From IMG/VR virus record IMGVR_UViG_3300035698_016797, positions 117,031 to 181,030 of that record: DNA of 64,000 nucleotides; one strand, 5' to 3'. The stretch comes from a virus. This document shows positions 54,311 through 60,861 of this stretch, piece after piece. Position 1 is the first letter of the stretch. Every line of letters starts with the position of its first letter. The notes beneath the pieces were generated by a model. The model made no database searches, was not told the origin of the DNA, and saw nothing but the letters and a program-made list of their open reading frames with translations. Position numbers and translations under genes: made by a program.

Positions 54311-54397
54311 GGCCGGATGGCGGAATTGGCAGACGCAACGGACTTAAAATCCGTTATCCAAAAGGGTGTGGGGGTTCGATTCCCCCTTCGGCCACCA
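54311..54397 (+). tRNA. tRNA-Leu(UAA)
   Basis: Acceptor GGCCGGA/TTCGGCC, anticodon stem ACGGA/TCCGT, loop CTTAAAA (UAA), class II variable arm, CCA encoded. Reads UUA and UUG, the commonest Leu codons of leader 1. Confidence 0.92.
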
Positions 54398-54432
54398 ATA
54401 ATAAATATAGAATACAGACCGTAGGAGAAAAC

Positions 54433-55545
54433 ATGAATTTATCAGAACCAAGCAATATATGTATTAAACCATGGTATGATCAAACCATAGATATGTCTGG
54501 GTGCTGGAGTTGTTGTGGAAACGTCAAAGACAGTGGAGCTATATTTTACGATGAGGATTGGAAAGGTCCATATGTTGGAGATGTTGATCACTGGAATAGT
54601 CCAGAAATGCAGAAATTTAGGAAGGATATGCTAGAAGGAGGAGCCAGCATTGCCTGCGGTATGGCAAAGTGTCCACAAAGATATCGTTCTGCATCAATAG
54701 GAGATAGAATTTTAGAGTTGAAACAAGGTTATAACATCAAAGATGAAAAGTCAAAATCTCAAATAGCAGAAGCCATAGAGAACAATAGACTTATTCTCGA
54801 TTACTCTGCTAAAAAAATTACATACATAGTTACAATGGCTTGTAATTCAAAATGTGCATATTGTTTTCAGATAAGCAAAAGAAAAGATGGTAGTCTAAAT
54901 CCTCCAGAAGGGTATGAAGATCATATTATACCAATTTTGACGAGTGCTAAAGCGGTAAGACTTGCTGGAGGAGAGGTGTTCGTACTTTCAGATAAAAAGT
55001 TGGATAAGTTTTTTGGACACAAAGATTGGGAAAATGTAGAACATGTGTGTGTTGTTACAAATGGAACACTATTGACGCCTGAAAGATATGAAAAATATGC
55101 AGCTAATGGCCCACTTAGCAACATTGAAATTAGTCTAAACACAATGAGCGCAGAAGAGATGTTGAATGAAACAGAAGATATGCTGTTCAAATGCGAAGAT
55201 AACATGAGGGGAATATATGAAAAATATCCAGACCACTGTGTTACAACGTTGAACGTTGCCATGTCTATAAATATCATAGACAGAATTGACGAAGTATTAG
55301 AGTTTGTAAAAAAGTATGGAATAAAAGAGATATTGATTCATCATATAAATGGAACAGTAATGGAATTGAGCGGTGTTGGACATCTTAATCCATACTGTAA
55401 AGAAGGCTATTCAGAAGAAGTTCACGAAAGACTTTTAAAGGTGGTTGATGTTGCGAAACAATTTACAAAAGAGAATGGAATCGGCCTAAGATATAGTACC
55501 ATTCCAATGTCCCTGGGAGAAATGAAGAAAGAGATGGCACAGTAG
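54433..55545 (+). CDS. Radical SAM protein, paralogue of the 37-38 kb enzyme
   Basis: A 370-residue protein with GTAGGAGAAAAC before ATG. Radical SAM motif CNSKCAYC (C137, C141, C144); GGE motif (RLAGGEVFVL). The N-terminal module has C10, C24, CC 27-28, C75 and C80 around EDWKGPYVGD, the same signature as its paralogue. Its last three codons and TAG stop are supplied by the first ten bases of tRNA-Cys. Its substrate is unknown. It lies between tRNA-Leu and tRNA-Cys, so a tRNA- or translation-linked role can be considered, but the paralogue's virion context suggests a shared protein-type substrate. Confidence 0.85.
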   Translation: MNLSEPSNICIKPWYDQTIDMSGCWSCCGNVKDSGAIFYDEDWKGPYVGDVDHWNSPEMQKFRKDMLEGGASIACGMAKCPQRYRSASIGDRILELKQGYNIKDEKSKSQIAEAIENNRLILDYSAKKITYIVTMACNSKCAYCFQISKRKDGSLNPPEGYEDHIIPILTSAKAVRLAGGEVFVLSDKKLDKFFGHKDWENVEHVCVVTNGTLLTPERYEKYAANGPLSNIEISLNTMSAEEMLNETEDMLFKCEDNMRGIYEKYPDHCVTTLNVAMSINIIDRIDEVLEFVKKYGIKEILIHHINGTVMELSGVGHLNPYCKEGYSEEVHERLLKVVDVAKQFTKENGIGLRYSTIPMSLGEMKKEMAQ

Positions 55546-55609
55546 TCAAGTGGTAAGACGCTGGTCTGCAAAACCAGTTACGTGGGTTCGATTCCCACCT
55601 GTGTCTCCA
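55536..55609 (+). tRNA. tRNA-Cys(GCA)
   Basis: Acceptor GGCACAG/CTGTGTC, anticodon stem CTGGT/ACCAG, loop CTGCAAA (GCA), U73, CCA encoded. Its U8-A9-G10 forms the stop codon of the radical SAM gene. Confidence 0.92.
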
Positions 55610-55623
55610 CAGAAAGGCTTACA

Positions 55624-56058
55624 ATGAAAATTAAGAACTTTTCAGGGCACTACGGATTCCTAAGCAATTTCTATGTTGAAAAAAATGGAAAGACGGCAGA
55701 GCATTATTTTCAAGCTTCCAAAACTCATGATAGAAAGTGGCAAGATCTCGTTAAGCTTCAGCATTCTCCAGAGGCTGCAAAAAAGTTTGGTAGATCGTTG
55801 CCTCTAAGAAAAGATTGGCAAAGTGTAAAAGTTGAGATAATGAGAATCGTTTTGGAACGTAAGTTTTCAGATCCAGAACTAAAACAAAAGCTTTTGGAAA
55901 CTGGAAATAGAGAATTAGTAGAAGGAAATACATGGCATGATAATTTCTGGGGAGATTGCAAATGTCACAAGTGCAGACATATTAAGGGTCGAAACGTATT
56001 AGGTATCTTGCTCATGAAAGTAAGGGATATGTTGAGATCTTTCGAAGAAGCAGAGTAG
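55624..56058 (+). CDS. NADAR (YbiA-like) family protein
   Basis: A 144-residue protein starting at MKIKNFSGHYG (GAAAGGCTTACA upstream). NADAR signatures are visible: FSGHYGFLSNFY, EHYFQASK, AKKFGRSLPLR, DW, KF..L...LL.TG..ELVEGN, D.FWG, N.LGILLMKVRDML. NADAR enzymes act on ADP-ribose derivatives; family members have been shown to remove ADP-ribose from guanine in DNA and oppose DarT-type toxins. A phage copy is therefore a likely defence counter-measure or NAD salvage enzyme. A CHKC insertion between the conserved blocks is unusual. The TAG stop shares one base with tRNA-Ser(GCU). Confidence 0.85.
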   Translation: MKIKNFSGHYGFLSNFYVEKNGKTAEHYFQASKTHDRKWQDLVKLQHSPEAAKKFGRSLPLRKDWQSVKVEIMRIVLERKFSDPELKQKLLETGNRELVEGNTWHDNFWGDCKCHKCRHIKGRNVLGILLMKVRDMLRSFEEAE

Positions 56059-56150
56059 GAGAGGTGCCAGAGTGGTTTATCGGGACAGTTTGCTAAACTG
56101 TTGGATCATGAGATGTGGTTCCCAGGGTTCGAATCCCTGTCTCTCCGCCA
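56058..56150 (+). tRNA. tRNA-Ser(GCU)
   Basis: Acceptor GGAGAGG/TCTCTCC, anticodon stem ACAGT/ACTGT, loop TTGCTAA (GCU), class II variable arm, CCA encoded. Reads AGU and AGC. Its G1 is the last base of the NADAR stop codon. Confidence 0.9.
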
Positions 56151-56177
56151 ACAAACGTAAAAAAAGTTTCAAAAAGC

Positions 56178-56205
56178 TTGACATAGTTCTTAATACAGGT
56201 ATAGT
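56178..56205 (+). promoter_or_regulatory. Promoter P4
   Basis: TTGACA (56178-56183), 16-base spacer, TATAGT (56200-56205). The expected start is near 56212, ten bases before the CAU tRNA. The transcript would run through leader ORF 2 and attenuator 2. Confidence 0.7.
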
Positions 56206-56221
56206 ATAGGTAGATTTAGAT

Positions 56222-56300
56222 TGCGGAATGGAGAAGTCCGGCTTAACTCGCTTCGCTCATAACGAAGAGACCGTGGGTTCAAATCCCACTTCCGCTACCA
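56222..56300 (+). tRNA. tRNA with CAU anticodon (Met or Ile2)
   Basis: Anticodon stem CTTCG/CGAAG, loop CTCATAA (CAU), T-arm GTGGG TTCAAAT CCCAC, CCA encoded. Acceptor is GCGGAA/TTCCGC with U1-U72 unpaired; D-stem has A11-U24. It lacks the GGG/CCC anticodon stem of initiators. It may be elongator Met or a lysidine-type Ile; sequence alone does not decide. Confidence 0.85.
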
Positions 56301-56316
56301 TTAAGGAAAACAGCAA

Positions 56317-56391
56317 ATGATTAGTTCAATTAGAAAATGGCGCAATAACGGTACAGGAAAAACGGGGGACTACTGCGCCTTGACCCCCTAG
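56317..56391 (+). CDS. Leader peptide 2 (Arg/Lys/Trp/Asn/Gly/Thr-rich)
   Basis: A 24-codon ORF with AAGGA nine bases before ATG, ending in TAG at 56389. Codons 6-17 read RKWRNNGTGKTG. The next tRNAs downstream are Gly(UCC), Trp, Gly(GCC), Thr, Asn, Lys, Arg(ACG), Arg(UCU), Ile. Each of these twelve codons can be read by one of them (AGA, AAA, TGG, CGC, AAT, AAC, GGT, ACA, GGA, AAA, ACG, GGG). The composition differs sharply from leader 1, which matches a different tRNA set. The peptide is probably only a sensor. Confidence 0.7.
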   Translation: MISSIRKWRNNGTGKTGDYCALTP

Positions 56392-56449
56392 TTGATCATT
56401 CATTTGATTATATACAAGACGAGGCGCTTAGGTGCCTCGTCTTTTTTTA
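56339..56449 (+). promoter_or_regulatory. Attenuator 2: mutually exclusive hairpins 1:2, 2:3, 3:4
   Basis: Segment 1 GGCGCA (56339-56344, codons Trp8-Arg9) pairs with TGCGCC (56374-56379). Segment 2 GCGCCTTG (56375-56382) pairs with segment 3 CGAGGCGC (56420-56427; 7 Watson-Crick pairs plus one G-U), which is the terminator 5' arm. A ribosome stalled over codons 8-16 blocks segment 1 and permits 2:3, so transcription continues. A ribosome at the stop codon covers segment 2 and the terminator forms. A GGGGG/CCCCC helix (56364-56368, 56384-56388) could add a pseudoknot. Confidence 0.7.
56417..56449 (+). terminator. Intrinsic terminator of attenuator 2
   Basis: Stem AGACGAGGCGC / GTGCCTCGTCT (one G-U) with a four-base TTAG loop, followed by a run of T. 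It ends directly at the next gene, tRNA-Gly(UCC). Confidence 0.88.
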
Positions 56450-56450
56450 T

Positions 56451-56524
56451 GCGACTGTAGCATAGTGGTAATGCGCTGGACTTCCACTCCAGTCAGGAGG
56501 GTTCGATTCCCTCTAGTCGCTCCA
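56451..56524 (+). tRNA. tRNA-Gly(UCC)
   Basis: Acceptor GCGACTG/TAGTCGC, anticodon stem CTGGA/TCCAG, loop CTTCCAC (UCC), U73, CCA encoded. Reads GGA and GGG. It follows the terminator of attenuator 2 by a base or two. Confidence 0.92.
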
Positions 56525-56563
56525 GAAAAAGCTCCTTGACAATTGAATAAGATGGTGTAGAGT

Positions 56564-56641
56564 AGGTGAGTAGCTCAATTAGGCTAGAGCAGCGGTCTCC
56601 AAAACCGCAGGTTGCAGGTTCGATTCCTGTCTCACCTGCCA
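56564..56641 (+). tRNA. tRNA-Trp(CCA)
   Basis: Acceptor AGGTGAG/CTCACCT, anticodon stem GCGGT/ACCGC, loop CTCCAAA (CCA), G73, CCA encoded. The Trp codon of leader 2 is its cognate. Confidence 0.92.
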
Positions 56642-56656
56642 AACAAGGGTAACAAA

Positions 56657-56908
56657 ATGAATAAAGCAGCAATATTAGCAGCATACGACGATGATCAAGC
56701 AGAAATTTTAGCAGCATATGTCAACGTAGCATTAAGAGCAGATGAAGTGATAGAGTTCATAAAAAGAAAATATGGCGTTACTAGCGAAGATGGTTTTACA
56801 TGTATGTATATACTGAGACTGTCACAGGCACTAGATAGGCTGAAGGCAACAACAGGAGGACTTAACGATGGACAAGCCGATGAAGATGTATATTCTAGTG
56901 AAGAATGA
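56657..56908 (+). CDS. Small unknown helical protein
   Basis: An 83-residue protein starting at MNKAAILAAYDDD (AAGGGTAACAAA upstream). Mostly helical and acidic with a repeated AEILAAY motif near the start. No known domain. Its end overlaps the next gene by 41 bases, implying translational coupling. Confidence 0.5.
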   Translation: MNKAAILAAYDDDQAEILAAYVNVALRADEVIEFIKRKYGVTSEDGFTCMYILRLSQALDRLKATTGGLNDGQADEDVYSSEE

Positions 56909-57197
56909 TGTTGACTTAGGACATGCAATGTTGGCAGTTGCACATGGTGTGGCAGCTTGTATGAGACAATACAAGGATGATGAAGATTTGAATGAATGGC
57001 TTCTCGACTCCTTTAGGAAGGTTGTTTGCAAGGTTAACCAAAAAGAGTTTGATGCCGCAAAAACCCTTCTTGAAAAAAGAGTTATCATGACAGAGTGTGC
57101 GTTAGACAATCAGGAAACTGCCATTGTCTTTTGTCCGCGCAAAGAGTGGCCAAAACCGTTTAGTTGGTATAAGCTATATAGAACACAGAAAGATTAA
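56868..57197 (+). CDS. PTH2-like peptidyl-tRNA hydrolase family protein
   Basis: A 109-residue protein with AGGAGG eight bases before ATG. The region KMYILVKNDVDLGHAMLAVAHG, then FRKVVCKVNQKEF and ETAIVFCPRKE resembles the PTH2 fold, in which GHAMLAVAHG aligns with the conserved GK.aaQ.aHa helix. PTH2 enzymes release peptides from stalled peptidyl-tRNA. The conserved Lys and Gln of standard PTH2 are replaced here, so catalysis is uncertain. Its location in a tRNA array makes a translation-recycling role attractive. Confidence 0.6.
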   Translation: MDKPMKMYILVKNDVDLGHAMLAVAHGVAACMRQYKDDEDLNEWLLDSFRKVVCKVNQKEFDAAKTLLEKRVIMTECALDNQETAIVFCPRKEWPKPFSWYKLYRTQKD

Positions 57198-57200
57198 ACA

Positions 57201-57488
57201 ATGAAAAAACTAAAATTGCCAGATATTATTGAATATTTAAACGACAAAATTGACGCATTGTGTGAGAGGAAAAATGCTAGAAAACCAGCAAAGGCTGGAA
57301 AGATTTTTGGAGATTCTGTTGTTAAAGAATCTGAAAGACAAGAATTAGAACAGCAAATATCTACAATCTATTCTGTAATAGATATTTTAGATCCAAACGG
57401 TAAATACCTTGAAAAGTACACAGATATTCATCTTGGATGTCAAAATTGGCCAAATTGTGATTCTGTCGGGTGTGGAAATGGAAAATGA
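57201..57488 (+). CDS. Small unknown protein
   Basis: A 95-residue protein, ATG three bases after the preceding stop. Helical, Lys/Glu-rich (YLNDKIDALCERKNARKPAKAG) with a C-terminal Cys segment (GCQNWPNCDSVGCGNGK) that might bind a metal. It ends 6 bases before tRNA-Gly(GCC). Not recognised. Confidence 0.5.
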   Translation: MKKLKLPDIIEYLNDKIDALCERKNARKPAKAGKIFGDSVVKESERQELEQQISTIYSVIDILDPNGKYLEKYTDIHLGCQNWPNCDSVGCGNGK

Positions 57489-57494
57489 AAATGT

Positions 57495-57568
57495 GCGGGT
57501 GTAGCATAGTGGTAATGCACCAGCTTGCCAAGTTGGCTAGGAGAGTTCGATTCTCTCTATCCGCTCCA
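57495..57568 (+). tRNA. tRNA-Gly(GCC)
   Basis: Acceptor GCGGGTG/TATCCGC, anticodon stem CCAGC/GTTGG, loop TTGCCAA (GCC), U73, CCA encoded. Reads GGC and GGU. Confidence 0.9.
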
Positions 57569-57582
57569 AAAGGAGAAACAAA

Positions 57583-57900
57583 ATGGTACAAACTATACCG
57601 TGTGAATGTGGTGAGACATTGATAGGACTTGATGGAATGTGTGTCGGGTGTTCAAAAGACAGACGCCCTCCGGTTTGTCCAAGCTGTCACTTTAGACATT
57701 TTGAAACGGAAAGATGTAACTTTGAAATGTTAAATGCAGAAGATACACGAACGATGATGCTGTTGGAACTTGCAGAGCATAAGCTAAATGAGGCACATGA
57801 AATAACCTCAGATGGTGAAGTTCACAAGTCGATTGATGAAGCTATGATCATAATGACGATGATCAAAGGTACTTTGTCCGACAGAATAAACGAAAGGTAG
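57583..57900 (+). CDS. Small zinc-ribbon protein
   Basis: A 105-residue protein with AAAAGGAGAAACAAA before ATG. The first half has CECG, CVGC and CPSC pairs, which could form one or two zinc ribbons, and a further lone Cys. The second half is a helix-rich segment (TRTMMLLELAEHKLNEAHEI) repeated in style. Function unknown. Confidence 0.55.
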   Translation: MVQTIPCECGETLIGLDGMCVGCSKDRRPPVCPSCHFRHFETERCNFEMLNAEDTRTMMLLELAEHKLNEAHEITSDGEVHKSIDEAMIIMTMIKGTLSDRINER

Positions 57901-57904
57901 TGGA

Positions 57905-58135
57905 ATGACAATTGAAGATGCAATAGATCACTGTTATGAGGTTGCAGAAGAGGCTGAGAAGTTTCAATGCTCACCATGCACTAATGATCATTTGCAATTG
58001 GCAAAATGGTTGATAGAGTTAAAGAAGAGACGTGAAGAATGTATGTGCCAGCTTAGCTCAGCGGTAGAGCCGCTGTTTTGTAAACAGCAGGTCGTCGGTT
58101 CGATTCCGACAGCTGGCTCCAAACTAAGAAAGTAA
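57905..58135 (+). CDS. Small protein whose frame reads through tRNA-Thr
   Basis: A 76-residue frame. Residues 1-46 (AIDHCYEVAEEAEKFQCSPC, then LQLAKWLIELKKRREEC) match a common phage small-protein pattern (CxxEHxQLAxWLxELKxxR), so the gene is real. No stop codon follows the expected end. Instead the frame enters tRNA-Thr(UGU) at 58047 and stops at 58135 after it, so the last ~29 residues are tRNA-encoded. RNase P cleavage at the tRNA 5' end would leave a message with no stop codon. Initiation is probably coupled: ATG is four bases after the previous TAG. Confidence 0.55.
   Translation: MTIEDAIDHCYEVAEEAEKFQCSPCTNDHLQLAKWLIELKKRREECMCQLSSAVEPLFCKQQVVGSIPTAGSKLRK
58047..58121 (+). tRNA. tRNA-Thr(UGU)
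   Basis: Acceptor GCCAGCT/AGCTGGC, anticodon stem GCTGT/ACAGC, loop TTTGTAA (UGU), U73, CCA encoded. Lies wholly inside the 76-codon frame. Reads ACA and ACG. Confidence 0.93.
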
Positions 58136-58139
58136 AAAC

Positions 58140-58559
58140 ATGGATAATGATACAACCACAAACGAAGAGTTTGAGATTTTCAAGAAAGAATGTCTGTATT
58201 GGATAAATGAGTTCTGCCTTCATGATTGGGACGTAGAATTTTGGCACGAAGATATGTCTGAGGCGAAAGCCAGAACAGACTGGACTTGTGAAGGTAAGCT
58301 TGCCAGAATTACTTTTTCAAAAGACTGGAGTCATGTACACAAGACTGATGTTGCAATAAAAGCTTCCGCATTTCACGAGGCTACTGAACTATTACTTGCA
58401 GAGCTGAGCGCAATTTCAAACTGTGTTGTTGTTGATCACAAAAGAACTGACAGGGCAGTACATAGCGTTATACACAGACTTCAGCACATGTTGATTGATA
58501 GAGAGCGTGATGAAATCCAAATTGATATTGTTCAAAGTTTAAAAACAGAAGAGGTTTAA
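58140..58559 (+). CDS. Zincin-like phage protein (HExxE)
   Basis: A 139-residue protein. ASAFHEATELLLAELSAI resembles the HExxH helix of small phage metallopeptidase-like proteins, with the second His replaced by Glu, and VHSVIHRLQHML further on. The conserved context (a beta pair, then the helix, then a C-terminal helix) fits a SprT/zincin-like fold, but a complete zinc-ligand set is not visible. It starts 5 bases after the read-through frame and ends 2 bases before the next gene. Confidence 0.4.
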   Translation: MDNDTTTNEEFEIFKKECLYWINEFCLHDWDVEFWHEDMSEAKARTDWTCEGKLARITFSKDWSHVHKTDVAIKASAFHEATELLLAELSAISNCVVVDHKRTDRAVHSVIHRLQHMLIDRERDEIQIDIVQSLKTEEV

Positions 58560-58560
58560 T

Positions 58561-59286
58561 ATGCCTAGTGCAATGGTCCCATTTAGCAAGCTTCCAAAAC
58601 CAGAGTCTATAACGGTGGCAAAGGACAGGGGTACAGCATATGGGTACGACGTAATCCTTACAGAAGAATGTATGGAATTTTGTCATAGATACGCTACTAA
58701 GATGCACGAGGTATCAGGTTGTGTAAATATCAATCATGCCATGAGTGGAAAAAAGGGCGAATTTGTAACGTGTGCAGTCTTTATGCATTTAGCAGAAAAG
58801 CTCAAAAGTATGAAGATGAAAGTTATTCATCATGGATTCAGAAGCGAATATTCGTACGACGAAGAACATTTCAAGGATGATATGATGATGGTAATGGGGA
58901 AAAGAGAACATGTACAGTTTGAAATAAAAACATCTGCATGTAATGATCTGGAAAATAGAAGGCCGGGCGGCTTAAGCTGTTCTTTTGATTCTATTCTGAT
59001 AAAGATGGTATACATTTTTTGTCTAGCACCAAAAGAAAATCCTAACCATGTAAGAATTATAGGATGTGCAACACCAAATCATTTAAGAAGGCATTGCATT
59101 ATAAGACACAGGGGAGATATAATGAGCAATAAGGGTGGAGTCATAAAGGAAAGACGTCTGACGGATTGGTCTATCAGATGTAGAAATATGATACCTTTAA
59201 CAGAGGGAACAGTAGAAGATTTGAAATTTCGAAGATATAAGAAAATGGACATTAAATACAACGATATCGGTGGTAAAGTTAGATAG
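58561..59286 (+). CDS. Putative PD-(D/E)XK nuclease-like protein
   Basis: A 241-residue protein. EFVTCAVFMHLAEKLKSM, then FKDDMMMVMGKREHVQFEIKTS gives a helix, an Asp and an (E)xK motif (D...EIKTS) as in PD-(D/E)XK nucleases and related type II restriction enzymes. The C-terminal half is basic. Might cut host or competitor DNA or act in recombination. The motif is seen by eye and the spacing fits, but no partner methyltransferase adjoins it. Confidence 0.45.
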   Translation: MPSAMVPFSKLPKPESITVAKDRGTAYGYDVILTEECMEFCHRYATKMHEVSGCVNINHAMSGKKGEFVTCAVFMHLAEKLKSMKMKVIHHGFRSEYSYDEEHFKDDMMMVMGKREHVQFEIKTSACNDLENRRPGGLSCSFDSILIKMVYIFCLAPKENPNHVRIIGCATPNHLRRHCIIRHRGDIMSNKGGVIKERRLTDWSIRCRNMIPLTEGTVEDLKFRRYKKMDIKYNDIGGKVR

Positions 59287-59292
59287 ATATGA

Positions 59293-59367
59293 TCGCCAGT
59301 AGCTCAATGGTAGAGTATCCGGCTGTTAACCGGAAGGTTGAAGGTTCGAACCCTTCTTGGCGAGCCA
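59293..59367 (+). tRNA. tRNA-Asn(GUU)
   Basis: Acceptor TCGCCAG/TTGGCGA, anticodon stem TCCGG/CCGGA, loop CTGTTAA (GUU), G73, CCA encoded. Confidence 0.93.
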
Positions 59368-59386
59368 AATTAAGAAAGGTACAACA

Positions 59387-59686
59387 ATGTCATCAGGTCA
59401 ATATGGATTCTATGGGAAAACAGGCGTATTTAACAATGATGGATTCTTTAACGAAGGACAAAGGGTTCCTATTAAACCGTGTTCGTGCGGTGGCAATGTA
59501 CAAATATATTGTGAGTACGAAGAAATGATAGGGTGGAAAGGAACAGATTTTCAAATTGTTTGCCGCAACTGTAAGAGGCAGACTAAAATTGGAATAGATT
59601 TTGCACTGTTAATAGACAATTGGAACGACGACGATGTTTTGCCAAAAGAAAAACATCACGCATGGTCCTTACCTAATAGCCCTTGA
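59387..59686 (+). CDS. Lar-like (restriction alleviation family) zinc-ribbon protein
   Basis: A 99-residue protein starting at MSSGQYGFYGK (AGAAAGGTACAACA upstream). The layout KPCSCGGNVQIYC, then FQIVCRNCKRQTKI, then IDNWND matches the Lar/phage zinc-ribbon family, whose E. coli Rac member alleviates type I restriction. Many phage homologues are uncharacterised. It overlaps promoter P5 at its 3' end. Confidence 0.55.
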   Translation: MSSGQYGFYGKTGVFNNDGFFNEGQRVPIKPCSCGGNVQIYCEYEEMIGWKGTDFQIVCRNCKRQTKIGIDFALLIDNWNDDDVLPKEKHHAWSLPNSP

Positions 59687-59710
59687 CAAAGTGAACACAC
59701 GGTATATATT
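59683..59710 (+). promoter_or_regulatory. Promoter P5
   Basis: TTGACA (59683-59688), 16-base spacer, TATATT (59705-59710). The start near 59717 is 20 bases upstream of the membrane protein gene. It could let the last block be expressed without passing attenuator 2. Confidence 0.65.
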
Positions 59711-59736
59711 GTAAGAAGTTAAAAGAAAGGAATACA

Positions 59737-60024
59737 ATGATAGCAGATATTATAAACGCATCCTTTGAATTACTTGCAGGATTGTTCATAGCTAACAATT
59801 GCAGGTGTATTGTGAGGGATAAGGAAATCAAAGGTGTAAGTGCAATTTCAATATTGTTCTTTACGTTCTGGGGCTACTGGAACCTCTACTACTATCCAAG
59901 CTTAGGACAGATATGGAGTTTCATAGGTGGTATCGTTGTGGTAAGCGCAAATACGGCCTGGATAGGATTAATTGCATACTATAGGATTAAAACAAGGAGT
60001 TTGGAAAATGGACAAACCAGCTAG
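59737..60024 (+). CDS. Small membrane protein
   Basis: A 95-residue protein with GAAAGGAATACA before ATG. Three hydrophobic segments (about residues 3-20, 38-55 and 60-82), with the aromatic run FWGYWNLYYYPSLGQ between the second and third. It resembles a small phage inner-membrane protein family of unknown function. Its end overlaps the HD gene by 17 bases. Confidence 0.6.
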   Translation: MIADIINASFELLAGLFIANNCRCIVRDKEIKGVSAISILFFTFWGYWNLYYYPSLGQIWSFIGGIVVVSANTAWIGLIAYYRIKTRSLENGQTS

Positions 60025-60544
60025 AGACGATGTTAACTGGATAGAAACCACAAACGGAAGATTGGCATATCCACTCAATCCAAAACCTGAAGACATGTTC
60101 ATTGACGATATTGCACACTCTTTGTCGTTGCAATGCAGGTTTACGGGTCACTGTTCTAAGTTCTACAGCGTAGCAGAGCACTGTGTGCTTGGTTCGAGAC
60201 TCTGCGACAGTCCAAGGTGGATGTTACTACACGACGCATCGGAGGCATATCTTACAGACATAGCAAGGCCAGTAAAGAGACTGTTACCAAAAGTTAAGGA
60301 AATTGAAAACGATTTACTGTGGTGTGTGGCCGCAAGGTTTAACCTTATATGGCCAATGCCGGAATGTGTCAAAATAACAGATGATAGAATGCTCATTACT
60401 GAAAGAAATCAAATTATGCCAAAAAGTCAACACGTTTGGGGAATAGATAAGATTGGTTTGGAACCGTACGATATTAAGATTGAATATTGGACTCCAGAGG
60501 TTGCAGAGGCAGAATTCTTCAAAAGATTTTACGAACTGAGTTAG
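60008..60544 (+). CDS. HD-domain phosphohydrolase (YfbR-like)
   Basis: A 178-residue protein starting at MDKPARDDVNW, with AAGGAG nine bases upstream. HD ligands are visible: FTG..SKFYSVAEHC (H58), LLHDASEAYLTDIARPVK (H75, D76, E79, D84) and VKITDDRML. This is the pattern of YfbR-type 5'-nucleotidases acting on deoxynucleoside monophosphates, found in many phages. It probably shapes nucleotide pools with the ThyX-like and MazZ-like enzymes. Confidence 0.78.
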   Translation: MDKPARDDVNWIETTNGRLAYPLNPKPEDMFIDDIAHSLSLQCRFTGHCSKFYSVAEHCVLGSRLCDSPRWMLLHDASEAYLTDIARPVKRLLPKVKEIENDLLWCVAARFNLIWPMPECVKITDDRMLITERNQIMPKSQHVWGIDKIGLEPYDIKIEYWTPEVAEAEFFKRFYELS

Positions 60545-60554
60545 GAGTAAAACA

Positions 60555-60776
60555 ATGCTTACTGTTGAATGTAAAATTAACGGTTATCCGATTACAACTA
60601 CGCTTATACGCAATGTTACAAAGGAGCAGAATTGGGACAAAGCAATACACACGTATGAAGTTAAACACTCAAGCAATAACGGTAAGCTTATAGAGTTCTT
60701 GATAGAACACATTAGAAACCAGGGGTCAGAAAAGCTTGTAGAAATAGTAATGAAGGAAATTTACGGGCGCTTGTAG
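60555..60776 (+). CDS. Small unknown protein ending inside tRNA-Lys
   Basis: A 73-residue protein with TTAGGAGTAAAACA before ATG. Beta-alpha pattern (MLTVECKINGYPITTTLIRN, then IEFLIEHIRNQGSEKLVEIV). No motif known. Its last two codons and TAG stop are the first ten bases of tRNA-Lys; U8-A9-G10 of the tRNA is the stop codon, as in the radical SAM/tRNA-Cys junction. Confidence 0.5.
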   Translation: MLTVECKINGYPITTTLIRNVTKEQNWDKAIHTYEVKHSSNNGKLIEFLIEHIRNQGSEKLVEIVMKEIYGRL

Positions 60777-60845
60777 CTCAGCCAGGTTTAGAGCATCGGA
60801 CTTTTAATCCGAGGGTCCAGGGTTCGAATCCCTGCGGGCGCACCA
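60767..60845 (+). tRNA. tRNA-Lys(UUU)
   Basis: Acceptor GCGCTTG/CGGGCGC, anticodon stem TCGGA/TCCGA, loop CTTTTAA (UUU), A73, CCA encoded. Reads AAA, a leader 2 codon. Confidence 0.93.
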
Positions 60846-60861
60846 AAATCAGGAGATAACA

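Noticed and set aside
56222-56300. Initiator tRNA-fMet for the CAU tRNA
   Set aside because: U1-U72 and A11-U24 are suggestive, but the three G-C pairs of the initiator anticodon stem are missing.
56536-56563. TTGACA-N16-TAGAGT promoter candidate before tRNA-Trp
   Set aside because: The -10 element ends one base before the tRNA, so transcription would start inside the mature tRNA.
55536-58135. UAG recoding (as in some large phages) to explain genes running into tRNAs
   Set aside because: Several genes end normally on TAG away from tRNAs (52820, 57900, 59286, 60544, 63230) and no CUA suppressor tRNA is seen.
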